A DNA stretch of 64,000 nucleotides from Nitratiruptor sp. (GTDB lineage Bacteria > Campylobacterota > Campylobacteria > Campylobacterales > Nitratiruptoraceae): NCBI GenBank assembly GCA_015494535.1, contig WGBC01000026.1, positions 19,686 through 83,685 on the forward strand, in the 5' to 3' direction. Below the pieces are notes generated by a model that saw only the letters and a list, made by a program, of their open reading frames with translations, searched no databases and was not told the origin of the DNA. Below, in pieces: positions 54,701 through 62,586 of this stretch. Position 1 is the first letter of the stretch; the number at the start of each line of letters is the position of its first letter. The position numbers were made by a program, and so were the translations under genes.

Positions 54701-54729
54701 TACTTTATAATAATCTCATATATTCTCAT
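51703..54729 (-). CDS. Heavy-metal RND efflux pump, CusA/CzcA family
   Basis: About 1008 aa inner-membrane pump of a tripartite metal exporter. Twelve membrane helices and two large periplasmic loops. The TM4 segment SLSGLAIAVGMIVDATIVVVEN resembles the AIGxxxDA pattern of copper/silver pumps more than the DFGxxxDG of Zn/Co/Ni pumps. The track begins at 54741; GGAGAAG between the two ATGs favours the start at 54729 (MRIYEIIIKYRF). Last gene of the arsR-led operon. Confidence 0.93.
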   Translation of the reverse strand: MRIYEIIIKYRFLIIALFMVTVALGYRAYKQIPVDAFPDITPKQVVIYTESPGNSPQIIEKLITYPIESAMAGLPGVKLIMSNSIFGLSYVSIFFDDEYDIYFLRQLVSERLSNVDIPKGFGKPLLGPNTTGLGQVYWYVVDGNISLTKLREIQDFIIRPMLKSVDGVEEVISWGGYEKQIEIFIDPKKLQAYNITYDDVIQALQRTNQSAGGQYLEFNREQYLIRGAGFYEDLEQIRKTVVKSQGIRAITIEDVAKVQEGKRLRFGAVTQDGKEKMFGMVLQRSGTNAAKVVENINEKIHAIQSALPNGVKIKSIYDRSEITKKAVSTMSSSLLFGSILVSVVLFLFLFEIRSALIVVLSLPVSLLMTFLLMRYFHISANLMSLSGLAIAVGMIVDATIVVVENSFRLLHEKPNEPKISIIAQAVSEVTKPVVFAIFIIAATFIPLLSLQGLTGKLYAPMALNIVFVMLSSILVALVLVPVLNYYFLKKVKFAQSPLIKGVKRLYTPILQFAIKHAKGVVLVAFLLFFALAGLLVQQGREFMPKLNEESIMYRVIAIPGTALSQSVALSEEIENFIKERYPDYVESVLAMIGRSEKGETAGANYMEVLVNLKKKDFNIKELESNMTKELQAHFNFVQFVPTQPIAMRIEELLEGVKAELAVKIFGEDQKVLNDLAKRIKSILSSIEGLESIEIESQLGQSQIIIKPNYLKMARYSITAQEIMDVVRYVLGEERITDKFEGIKRFPIVLKVNKDIASLPNLLIRSHSGQIVPLQDVADIIITQGPSFIKRENLSRYIVISFDVEGRDIASFVNEADKKIKEYIDFPSGYYISWAGDFKNMQEALRNLSIIIPSTLALILILLYTAFNSFKKAFLILLGVPLGTIGAIGALLLANLYLSIAAIIGFIIIIAIAVLNGIVLVSFIENLQRRLSNKKLKDLIKDATLLRIRPVLMTAMTTLFGILPLLFAKGVGSEIEYPLAVVVIGGIVTSTLVTLLVMPALYYLLYKKG

Positions 54730-54740
54730 TGTCTTCTCCA

Positions 54741-55790
54741 TTAATGACCATGCTCACCAAGACTCTCTTTAAGAAGCCTTGATTTATAGATATAGACATT
54801 CTCATCTATATACTCTTGATTCTCATCCAATCCCTCAATAACTGCATATTTATCCCAAAACTCCACTACTTTTACAACCCTTGGCTCAAAGTCTAGCTCC
54901 TCATGAGCATCTTCATGCTTATGCTCATCTTCTTTTGGCACAAAAACTACCCAATCGCCCTGTAGCATCGTCAAAGCACTCCTTTTTATGGCTAAAACCT
55001 CTCTATATGGAGCACTTTGAATCACCATCTCACCATATGCGCCAATAAGAAGAGGCCTGCTTGATTCCAACTGAAACAAAATCTTAGCTTGCAGGGTTTG
55101 CTTATCTACTTCTGGCATCACTTTGATAAAATGGGCTTTGTAGCTAAAGCCACCTAGATAAAACTCCCCTTGCACATTTTGAAGATTCATAGCATCTGCT
55201 ACCCTTAAGTAAGCCTCGGCATAAAAACTCTCATCGCTTACAATTTGTACCAAAGGCGTTTGGCTATCTACATTGGCATGCAATGGGGTGATAATCTTTT
55301 GCACTATGCCATTGGCATGAGACGTGACATAAAAATACTCCATCGGCTTTGAGATTTTTGTAATGCCAAGGATTTGAAGCTTGAGTTTTGTAGAAGCAAA
55401 TTGTGAGCGCAGTGATTGCAGTTGGACTTTGATATTTGCAAGTTCATTGTAGGTAATGAGCCCTTTTTCATAAAGCATCTTTGCATTGGCTAGCCTCTTT
55501 TGCAAAATTATCATTTTGCGTTGCAGCTGCAGATACTTTGCACTTATCTCGGCTAAATAGAAAGATTTAATCTTTGCAATCCTTTCACCACTCTTTACGT
55601 TATCGCCCTCTTTAACAAAGTAGCGCTCTACATGCCCTGGTATTTGTGCTACTATATTTTGCCTCTGATTTTTGAATACCACTACTTTGGCACTTGTCCT
55701 ATAGATTTTGCCAAGGGCGATCTTTTCTACCCTCTCATGTGAAAAAAGAGCTATACAAAAAATTGACAGTAAAAGAGCCTTTTTAATCAT
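54741..55790 (-). CDS. RND efflux periplasmic adaptor, CusB/CzcB type
   Basis: About 349 aa. Signal peptide (MIKKALLLSIFCIALFS), biotinyl-lipoyl halves (QNIVAQIPGHVERYFVKEGDNVKSGERIAKI ... SHANGIVQKIITPLHANVDSQTPLVQI), a hairpin coiled coil between them (about 85-145), a beta-barrel, and a membrane-proximal domain. The latter holds a His/Asp/Glu-rich loop KEDEHKHEDAHEEL that could bind metal. The start at 55790 is preferred because AAAGGA is too close to the first ATG. The stop shares one base with an upstream candidate ATG of the pump gene. Confidence 0.9.
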   Translation of the reverse strand: MIKKALLLSIFCIALFSHERVEKIALGKIYRTSAKVVVFKNQRQNIVAQIPGHVERYFVKEGDNVKSGERIAKIKSFYLAEISAKYLQLQRKMIILQKRLANAKMLYEKGLITYNELANIKVQLQSLRSQFASTKLKLQILGITKISKPMEYFYVTSHANGIVQKIITPLHANVDSQTPLVQIVSDESFYAEAYLRVADAMNLQNVQGEFYLGGFSYKAHFIKVMPEVDKQTLQAKILFQLESSRPLLIGAYGEMVIQSAPYREVLAIKRSALTMLQGDWVVFVPKEDEHKHEDAHEELDFEPRVVKVVEFWDKYAVIEGLDENQEYIDENVYIYKSRLLKESLGEHGH

Positions 55791-56931
55791 GTTCATTTCC
55801 TTTGAGATAGTTTGCTTCTATGACTAAGATATTAACCTCATACAAGATTTTTAGCAGTGCATTTTGCGTAGCAATAAGCTCATCTTTTGCACTTATTAGA
55901 TCCAAAAGTGAGCTTCTATCGATCCTATAACTCTCTTCGTAGAGATGCAGTAAATTTTGTAGTTTGGTTCTTGCTTTTTGCAAAGCTTCTGCTCTGTTTT
56001 GCAATAAAACAAAGCGCTTTTGCAACTCACTTTTGTAAATCTCCAAAGCTTTTTGCACAGCTTCCTTTTTTGCCTCCATTTCTTTGGCATTCAGCAATGC
56101 AATGCGCCGCTCTTGCTCTTTTTTAAAAAGTGGAAAAGCAAATGAGATACCAGCTCTTACAATCTCGCTTTCTGGCTCTTTTTCATAATTAAGAACCAAA
56201 TCGATATTTTGGAGGTTGTGCCGGTATACCTCTGATTGTGTAAGGGAGAGACTCTTTTGCATATCCAATTGCTGTATAAAAAGTCTATCAATTTTAGTAA
56301 GCTTAAAATCATCAAAACTATAAAGAAACTTATCACCATCTATTGGATACTCCAAAGCAGCAAATTTATAAAGCTCATAGAGAGCCTTTTGTGCTTTTTG
56401 CTTTTGCTCATACAAACTATGAGAAAGAGTCAAAAGCTTGGATTCAATTTTAAGAATATCGATCTTTTTGCCAAAGCCTTTGCGATACTTCTCTTTGGCA
56501 ATTGATAATAAGCGATGTTGGATAGAAATCTCTTGCTTGATGTTTGCTGTTTTTCTCATCTGGTAGATATATTTTGTATAGAGCGTCTCAATACCTTTTA
56601 CAAACTCCTTTTTTGCCAAGGCTTTTTGATACTTTGCAACAAGGATATTCTTTTGTAGTGATGCCTTGAGATCGTGTAAAAAACTATCTAGCCTATATGG
56701 CAGTTTCACAGTGAGTTCAAACCCATCTTCCAAGCCATATTTAGCAATATTGCCTTCAAACTCAGGATTGGATTTTCTAAGGCTTTTCTCTCTTTGCAAA
56801 ATGTTTTTTTGTATCTGCAATTGGCTTTTTTGCAGCAAAAAGCTCTTTTGCATAGCTTTATCTCTAAACTCTTCAAAACTTATCGCAAATAGCGACAAAC
56901 TTAACAAAAAAACAGTAAATAAACTCTTCAT
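55783..56931 (-). CDS. Outer-membrane efflux protein, TolC/CusC type
   Basis: 382 aa. Signal peptide (MKSLFTVFLLSLSLFAIS) and long amphipathic helical repeats typical of outer-membrane factors (FRDKAMQKSFLLQKSQLQIQKN...; LYEESYRIDRSSLLDLISAKDELIATQNALLKILYEVNILVIEANYLKG). Shorter than most TolC homologues (about 420-480 aa). Completes the exporter with the adaptor and pump downstream, overlapping the adaptor gene by several bases. Confidence 0.87.
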   Translation of the reverse strand: MKSLFTVFLLSLSLFAISFEEFRDKAMQKSFLLQKSQLQIQKNILQREKSLRKSNPEFEGNIAKYGLEDGFELTVKLPYRLDSFLHDLKASLQKNILVAKYQKALAKKEFVKGIETLYTKYIYQMRKTANIKQEISIQHRLLSIAKEKYRKGFGKKIDILKIESKLLTLSHSLYEQKQKAQKALYELYKFAALEYPIDGDKFLYSFDDFKLTKIDRLFIQQLDMQKSLSLTQSEVYRHNLQNIDLVLNYEKEPESEIVRAGISFAFPLFKKEQERRIALLNAKEMEAKKEAVQKALEIYKSELQKRFVLLQNRAEALQKARTKLQNLLHLYEESYRIDRSSLLDLISAKDELIATQNALLKILYEVNILVIEANYLKGNEHD

Positions 56932-56973
56932 ATTTTCCCTTTCTATAAAGATTGAATCTGCGTTATGAGAAAA

Positions 56974-57282
56974 TTATGAAAATTTTGGGGGTTTTGGAGG
57001 AATTTTGAGATAAATTGAGAAGATTCGATCGATAGAGGTTTCAATTTTTCGAGAGAATCTAAGAGGCATAATATAGAGACTATTCTTTTGCACAATAAAA
57101 CTTTGATGATACATAAAGTGTGTCTCACATCCATCATCATGATGGATGGGGGCGCTAAACTCTTCAACATACTCTTTGATAGTATGCTGATGATTGCAAT
57201 CAATTACATAAGCATGAGAGATATTGGCAATGAATCCTGCTAAAAGCAACATCGCCAGTAGGCTTCTTAACACCGCATACAC
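56974..57282 (-). CDS. Small periplasmic His/Cys-containing protein, unknown
   Basis: 102 aa. A signal peptide (MYAVLRSLLAMLLLAGFIANISHA) is followed by a short mature part rich in potential metal ligands: CNHQHTIKEYVEEFSAPIHHDDGCETHFMYHQ (two Cys, six His). The basic C-terminal half has no recognised fold. AAAAGGTG precedes the ATG, inside arsR. Position between arsR and the OMF gene suggests a metal-binding helper or sensor for the exporter. The overlapping 86-aa ORF 56943-57203 is a shadow. Confidence 0.68.
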   Translation of the reverse strand: MYAVLRSLLAMLLLAGFIANISHAYVIDCNHQHTIKEYVEEFSAPIHHDDGCETHFMYHQSFIVQKNSLYIMPLRFSRKIETSIDRIFSIYLKIPPKPPKFS

Positions 57283-57563
57283 CTTTTGATCTGTGGCACA
57301 TCGATATCTTTAAGCTCATCCAAAAAGGGTTTGCTTAATGGCTCATCTTTGATAAAAAAGATGCTCCATTTGCCCTCTTTCTTGCTACCTATCAAACCTG
57401 CTTCTTTGAGCTGCTTGAGATATTTTGAACTTAGAGGCTGAGAATATCCAAGACTTTCGCTCACTTCGCATACGCACACTTCATTATATTTTTGTATAAA
57501 CGCCAAAACTTTTAGCCTATTCTCGTCTGCCAAGGCTTTTGCCACTTTGACTAGTCGCTGCAT
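57267..57563 (-). CDS. ArsR/SmtB family metal-responsive repressor
   Basis: 98 aa winged-helix repressor. ADENRLKVLAFIQKYNEVCVCEVSESLGYSQPLSSKYLKQLKEAGLI covers the DNA-binding fold. C30-V-C32 lies on the alpha-3 helix, as in arsenic/cadmium-type ArsR sensors, and a second pair C-M-R-C closes the C-terminus. The ATG at 57563 is preferred (GGAAG upstream) over the track's TTG. It leads the efflux operon and probably controls both it and the divergent permease. Confidence 0.9.
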   Translation of the reverse strand: MQRLVKVAKALADENRLKVLAFIQKYNEVCVCEVSESLGYSQPLSSKYLKQLKEAGLIGSKKEGKWSIFFIKDEPLSKPFLDELKDIDVPQIKRCMRC

Positions 57564-57636
57564 CGCCACTTCCAAACTTAAAATATTAACTCGCTATACC
57601 ATTTAATAGCTACAAAAGCAAAAATATATAACACTT

Positions 57637-57650
57637 TCATTATATAATGA
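57637..57650. promoter_or_regulatory. Probable ArsR operator: 14-bp perfect palindrome
   Basis: TCATTATATAATGA is a perfect inverted repeat in the 114-bp arsR-permease gap. It contains TATAAT, the likely -10 of the permease, so a bound repressor would block it. The rest of the gap is AT-rich and holds the arsR promoter; I see no second copy. Confidence 0.5.
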
Positions 57651-57677
57651 TATTGTAATCTATGTCAAGGATAAATA

Positions 57678-58745
57678 ATGCAATTTGTTCAAGCACTTAT
57701 AGATCTCTCCAACGCAATGGCCATATACATTCTCTTTGGGCTTTTGATAGCAGGTATCTTACATGAATTAATCCCTGAAGAGTTTATCAAAAAACATCTT
57801 GGCAAAAGCTCTCTTGGCTCGGTCATCAAAGCCACACTTTTTGGCATCCCTATACCTGTTTGCTCTTGTGGAGTGATACCCCTTGCCACAGCTTTACAAA
57901 AAAGTGGCGCTAGCAAAGGAGCAGTGCTGAGTTTTCTCATCTCCACACCTATTACAGGGATTGACTCTATTTTGGCCACTTTTGGCATGTTTGGTTGGAT
58001 CTTTACTATTTATAGGATAGTGACATCCATCATTTTGGCGATGATTGCTGGGATACTTGTCAATTTCGAAAAAGAAGAAACAAGGTTTGCTATCAAAAAA
58101 GAAAAAAACCTCAATCCTATAAAATTTCAAACATTCACACCCCAAAATAGCTGCTGTGAAGATAGCTGCGGATGTGAAGAGAAAAAGAGAAAATTTTCTT
58201 TTACAAATGCCCTTAAATATGGCTTCATTACTCTCCTTGGAGATATCGCGAAGCCTCTTTTTTGGGGACTTATCATTGGCGCTGCTATCACTGTAGCAAT
58301 TCCAGAGAATTTGAGTAGTTATTTGAGTGAAAATGTTTGGCTCTCATACATTTTGGCAGTTGCTATTGCAGTGCCCATGTATGTATGCGCAACAGCCTCA
58401 CTCCCAATAGCAGCTGCTTTGATACTACATGGGGTAAGTGCCGGTGCAGCATTTGTGTTTTTAAGTGCAGGACCAGCTACCAATACTGTCACTATCGGGG
58501 TAGTCAAGAAGATGCTTGGCACCAAGGCTGTGGGCATGTATCTAGGCGTTATTGCCATAGGATCGGTTATCTTTGGCTTGGGGCTAGATTGGCTTTTCAA
58601 AGATATTGATGTCAAAAGCATAGTACATATCGAAGAAAAACCCTCTATTTTCATGATTGCAAGCTCTTTTATTCTTTGGGGATTGATTCTTTATCATCTT
58701 GCAAAAGAGAGATTTGCAAAGCAGAGCTGCTGCACCAATATGTAA
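57678..58745 (+). CDS. Permease of the SO_0444/ArsP-like (UPF0718) family
   Basis: 355 aa, about eight membrane helices in two repeats. GIPIPVCSCGVIPLATALQKSGASKGAVLSFLISTPITGIDS and VAVPMYVCATASLPIAAALILHGVSAGAAFVFLSAGPATNT are the family's Cys-containing motifs. A cytoplasmic loop holds CCEDSCGCEE, and the C-terminus ends in CCTNM. Family members export metals or arsenicals. Divergent from the ArsR gene and followed by a two-component system 9 bp downstream. AAGGATAAATA precedes the ATG. Confidence 0.88.
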   Translation: MQFVQALIDLSNAMAIYILFGLLIAGILHELIPEEFIKKHLGKSSLGSVIKATLFGIPIPVCSCGVIPLATALQKSGASKGAVLSFLISTPITGIDSILATFGMFGWIFTIYRIVTSIILAMIAGILVNFEKEETRFAIKKEKNLNPIKFQTFTPQNSCCEDSCGCEEKKRKFSFTNALKYGFITLLGDIAKPLFWGLIIGAAITVAIPENLSSYLSENVWLSYILAVAIAVPMYVCATASLPIAAALILHGVSAGAAFVFLSAGPATNTVTIGVVKKMLGTKAVGMYLGVIAIGSVIFGLGLDWLFKDIDVKSIVHIEEKPSIFMIASSFILWGLILYHLAKERFAKQSCCTNM

Positions 58746-58754
58746 GGAAAAACT

Positions 58755-59402
58755 ATGAAGATTTTGCTTTTAGAAGATGATATGCTCTTGGCAGAACTTA
58801 TTAAAGAGCACTTGAGGGAAAAAGGTTATGAAGCAATTACTTTTACCAATGGAGAAGATGCGTATGAGTATCTTTACGAAAATAGCGTAGATCTGCTTTT
58901 GCTTGATATCAATGTACCTGGCATCAAAGGCTCAAAACTATTGAAAAATTTAAGAGAGCAGCACAATAGAACGCCAGCCATCTTCATCACATCTCTCAAC
59001 GCATCAAAAGATGTAAAAATCGGCTTTGCTCTGGGGTGTGATGACTATATTAAAAAGCCTTTTGAGTTTGACGAACTTGACGCAAGGATTGAGCATGTAT
59101 TAAAAATTTACAATCTCCATCAAGAGGTTTTTCTCATCGATGAATATGAATTTTTCCCAGATAAAAATCTTTTGCGCTATAAAGATGCAACCATTCATCT
59201 ACCCGCAAAAGCCTCAAAAATTCTGCACTACTTCCTAACCCATCCCAACAGGCTTGTTACCAAAGAGGAGTTGATTGCTAATATTTGGGAAGATATACCT
59301 ACTGAAGCAACAATTCGCACCTATATCAAAATGCTACGTGATCATTTCAAAGATAAAATCCAAACCATCCGAGGTATAGGGTATGAATTCACACTCTCTT
59401 GA
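58755..59402 (+). CDS. OmpR-family response regulator
   Basis: 215 aa. Receiver domain (1-115) with acidic pocket LLEDD, phospho-acceptor Asp in LLLLDINVPG and Lys in YIKKPFEF. A winged-helix DNA-binding domain follows (about 130-215, LPAKASKILHYFLTHPNRLVTKEELIANIWEDIPTEATIRTYIKMLRDHF). Gene context suggests control of the metal genes around it, as CopR/CusR do elsewhere. Overlaps the sensor kinase gene by 20 bp. Confidence 0.92.
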   Translation: MKILLLEDDMLLAELIKEHLREKGYEAITFTNGEDAYEYLYENSVDLLLLDINVPGIKGSKLLKNLREQHNRTPAIFITSLNASKDVKIGFALGCDDYIKKPFEFDELDARIEHVLKIYNLHQEVFLIDEYEFFPDKNLLRYKDATIHLPAKASKILHYFLTHPNRLVTKEELIANIWEDIPTEATIRTYIKMLRDHFKDKIQTIRGIGYEFTLS

Positions 59403-60507
59403 GAAAAAATCTCTTCGACTCTTTTTGCTTATCTACTTCGGTGCAATCACACTCACAATTACTGGGTTTGCCACTCTTTTATACAGAATGGAGATTAAGA
59501 ATCTACAAGAAAAATTCATCTCCAAACTCCACACACAAGCGACAACTATCGCTTTTAGGGCAATTGATGCACAAATGATGCAAAAACCCTTTTTCATAGA
59601 CAAAAATGTAGAGTATATCTTATTGGATAAGAACAATAAAGTCTTAGACGCTTCATTCAAACTCACAAAGAAACTCCATCAAAGCTTCGAAATTATAGAT
59701 AAGTGCGCATACTACAGTGAAAAAGGAGCAAAAGGACATCTTGGAATCGATACTATTATAGTTCGAGATTGCAGTTATAAAGAGAAGAAAGATGCGATTC
59801 TGCACAAAAACCTGCTTATTGCACTCTTCTCATTTATTATTCTTTTCGTCATTGGATGGTATCTAGGTAAACTCTTTTTAAAACCTTGGCAAAGACGCAT
59901 AGAAGAGCTTGATCGTTTTATAAAAGACAGTACCCATGAGCTCAATACCCCAATTACTGCCATCATGCTTGCCCTAAGCAAACTCAAAACACAAAATCGC
60001 TACACGCAAATAGCCAAAATGGCAGCTTTACGAATTTCAAAACTCTATGAAGACCTCACATATATCAATTTTGGCTCACAAACAATCAAGGAGTCAATCG
60101 ACATTAAAAAAATCGTTGAGGAAATTTTAGAACTTTTCTTACTTATAAGTGAACACAAAAAGATCTCTTTGGATCTCTTTCTACAACCTTGTATCATCAA
60201 CGCAGATCCTAAAGAGATAAAAATTCTCATAAAAAATCTTATTGACAATGCCTTCAAATATGCTCCACAAAATTCAACAGTCAGCATAAGGTTACAAAAT
60301 TGCTCTCTTAGCATTAGCAATACGCTCAATTCAACTCCACCTAAAGATCTCCGAGCTATTTTTGAGCGCTATACCAGAGCCAACAGCTCTACAGGAGGAT
60401 TTGGTATAGGGTTAAGCATAGTAAAAAATATCTGTGAAAAATATGGATTCGAAATCTTGGCAACTACAAAAAATCATCACATCACTTTTACTATAAACTT
60501 TAGATAA
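59383..60507 (+). CDS. Membrane sensor histidine kinase
   Basis: 374 aa. Two membrane helices (about 13-33 and 143-163) flank a periplasmic sensor region of roughly 105 residues. H-box DSTHELNTPITAI, N-box NLIDNAFKYAPQN and G-box GGFGIGLSIVKNICEKYG are intact. Partner of the preceding regulator. Its stop overlaps that of the convergent multicopper oxidase by 8 bp. Confidence 0.92.
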   Translation: MNSHSLEKKSLRLFLLIYFGAITLTITGFATLLYRMEIKNLQEKFISKLHTQATTIAFRAIDAQMMQKPFFIDKNVEYILLDKNNKVLDASFKLTKKLHQSFEIIDKCAYYSEKGAKGHLGIDTIIVRDCSYKEKKDAILHKNLLIALFSFIILFVIGWYLGKLFLKPWQRRIEELDRFIKDSTHELNTPITAIMLALSKLKTQNRYTQIAKMAALRISKLYEDLTYINFGSQTIKESIDIKKIVEEILELFLLISEHKKISLDLFLQPCIINADPKEIKILIKNLIDNAFKYAPQNSTVSIRLQNCSLSISNTLNSTPPKDLRAIFERYTRANSSTGGFGIGLSIVKNICEKYGFEILATTKNHHITFTINFR

Positions 60508-61930
60508 CTACAAATTGCCCCATCATTCCATTATCCTCATGCTCCAAAAAATGGCAATGATACATATAGGGATCTGTAGCACTTGCAAAGTCTCGCATTA
60601 TTACTTGAATTTTCACTTTGTCTCCTGGAGCTAAAAAAACCGTATCTTTATATCCCCTCTCCCACGGCATTACACGCTCTTTGCTACCATTTCGTTCAAT
60701 CACTCTGAAATGGGTAGCATGCATATGAAAGTTGTGCGCCATATTCATTGGATTTTCTATTATCCACTCTTCTGGCTCGTCCAAATTAATAAACTCATCT
60801 ATTCTATTCATATCCATGCTTTTATTATTGATGGTAAATTGCATTCTTCTCATACCAAAACGAAAGATTCTAGTTTTTCGAGGCTTGGGAATTTGCTCTA
60901 ATTCTATAAGGTTATTTGGCTCGAAACTATTTTGATTCAAACTTTTATCTACGATTATTTTTAAAATCTCTTTTTTGCTCAAACTATCAATAAGATATAA
61001 CGAGTTATCTTCCAACCCTTGGAGATCTACAACAATTTCCGCTCTCTCTGCAGGTGACAGAAACAAAGAAGTTGTCTTAGTTGCTTGAGGTAAATACGAG
61101 TTATCTCCAGCAATAAGATAAAATTTCTCATTATTTTTAAAACGAATATGAAATATTGAAGCATTGGAACCATTAAGCAATCGCAAGCGCAGAAATCTCG
61201 TAGAGGCTTGGAATTTTGGCGCAATTGATCCATTAACAACCAGTTCCCCTCCGGTATAACCATGCATAATTTCTCGACGCGAAGGAGAGTAATCTATCTG
61301 ATTAAAAGCAAAGCGTCTTTCTTGAATAATTAAAGGAATATCATCTATTCCATACTCACGAGGCAAGTTACTCTTGTCATCTTCTATAATTATCAATCCT
61401 GCCAAACCTTTATATACCTGTCTTGCAGTTTCTCCCATCAAATGGGGATGATACCAGTTTGTAGCTGCACCCTGTTTTACTTCAAAAATAGCACTCCACA
61501 TAGAAGCTGGATTAATTACTTGATGAACAGCACCATCCATATGGGCAGGCACATGCATTCCATGTCCATGCATTGTTGTTGGTTCTTTCAAGTGATTGAT
61601 ATAATTAACTTTTATTTTTTCATCAGGCTTTATGACAATCGTTTCTCCCAAATAACTACTATTGATGCCATATGTTTTAGTCATCTCACCAGCAAAAAAA
61701 GGATGTAGTGACTCTTGAATATGCATATCAAAAACTTTATACTCCCCTTCATAACGATAATATGCGGTTTTTGGAATAGGAAGAAATTTTTTATTTAATA
61801 AAATGTCATTCCTATATTCATGATAATATTTTTCAAAAAATCTCTCTATCTCCTTACCAACAAATGCATTTGCTTCAATTATTGCAGATGCTACAAATAG
61901 ACCTTTTTGCAAAAAATTTCGTCTTGTCAT
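60500..61930 (-). CDS. Tat-exported multicopper oxidase (CueO/SufI type)
   Basis: 476 aa. Twin-arginine signal MTRRNFLQKGLFVASAII. Four copper-ligand motifs in order: MHGHGMH, NWYHPHL, HNFHMHATHF, and HCHFLEHEDNGMM, with the axial Met present, so all type 1 and trinuclear ligands appear intact. Probably oxidises Cu(I) in the periplasm. The start at 61930 is chosen because AAAAGGTGGGAAT precedes it (the track begins 7 codons upstream). Third gene of the copper operon. Confidence 0.92.
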   Translation of the reverse strand: MTRRNFLQKGLFVASAIIEANAFVGKEIERFFEKYYHEYRNDILLNKKFLPIPKTAYYRYEGEYKVFDMHIQESLHPFFAGEMTKTYGINSSYLGETIVIKPDEKIKVNYINHLKEPTTMHGHGMHVPAHMDGAVHQVINPASMWSAIFEVKQGAATNWYHPHLMGETARQVYKGLAGLIIIEDDKSNLPREYGIDDIPLIIQERRFAFNQIDYSPSRREIMHGYTGGELVVNGSIAPKFQASTRFLRLRLLNGSNASIFHIRFKNNEKFYLIAGDNSYLPQATKTTSLFLSPAERAEIVVDLQGLEDNSLYLIDSLSKKEILKIIVDKSLNQNSFEPNNLIELEQIPKPRKTRIFRFGMRRMQFTINNKSMDMNRIDEFINLDEPEEWIIENPMNMAHNFHMHATHFRVIERNGSKERVMPWERGYKDTVFLAPGDKVKIQVIMRDFASATDPYMYHCHFLEHEDNGMMGQFVVI

Positions 61931-61941
61931 ATTCCCACCTT

Positions 61942-62586
61942 TTAAAACCAAAAACGAATACCAAAAACAAAAGCGCTTTCACTCTGCTCCTCCATTATTC
62001 TTTTTGTCTCACCAAAGTTTCTTTTAAATGTGATACCAACATATGGTGCAAATTCTCTTTGCAATTCATATCGTAGTCGAAAACCTGCTTCGACGAAATT
62101 GAGTCCTTGCCCAACTCCAATAGATCTATACGCTTTGCCCATCCATCTACTCTCAATGCGAGATGTAAGAATGAGTCGTTGTGTAAAAAGCGTATCATAC
62201 TCAAAATCAAAGTCAATGCCAGCACCTCCGCCACCAACAAGCAGTTTCGTTCGTGTCTCTATCCAATAAGGTGCAAGTCCTGAGAGTGCAATTACTCCAA
62301 ACCCTCTCGTTTTTTGTTCACGATCCATCTCAAATCCTGCTTGAAGATCCCAAAAAGGCGTAATCGCATGAGAAAAAACGAGCTCATTTTGCCAATTGTT
62401 ATCTTCACCTTCACTATAGATATAGAGCTTGTCAATATCATATCCTCCATAAGCACTCACATCCCAAGATTTTACCCCACCACTTTGCACTTCAAACCTA
62501 TCAAAAAGCAGATGCATGCGAAAAATATCGCCACCACCTGCATAAAGAGATAGAAAAGCAATAAAAAGCAGTACAATTTTTTTCAT
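61942..62586 (-). CDS. CopB-like outer-membrane copper resistance protein
   Basis: 214 aa. A signal peptide (MKKIVLLFIAFLSLYAGG) is followed by a beta-barrel-like sequence of alternating strands ending in Phe (FVFGIRFWF), matching the C-terminal barrel of CopB/PcoB without the long Met/His-rich N-terminal region. The ATG at 62586 has AAAGGTG upstream and overlaps the CopA-type stop by 4 bp; the track start is 22 codons too early. CopB works with the multicopper oxidase CopA. Confidence 0.88.
   Translation of the reverse strand: MKKIVLLFIAFLSLYAGGGDIFRMHLLFDRFEVQSGGVKSWDVSAYGGYDIDKLYIYSEGEDNNWQNELVFSHAITPFWDLQAGFEMDREQKTRGFGVIALSGLAPYWIETRTKLLVGGGGAGIDFDFEYDTLFTQRLILTSRIESRWMGKAYRSIGVGQGLNFVEAGFRLRYELQREFAPYVGITFKRNFGETKRIMEEQSESAFVFGIRFWF

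Noticed and set aside
56943-57203. 86-aa ORF overlapping the small periplasmic gene
   Set aside because: The alternative frame 56974-57282 has a signal peptide and AAAAGGTG before its ATG, so this one is a shadow.
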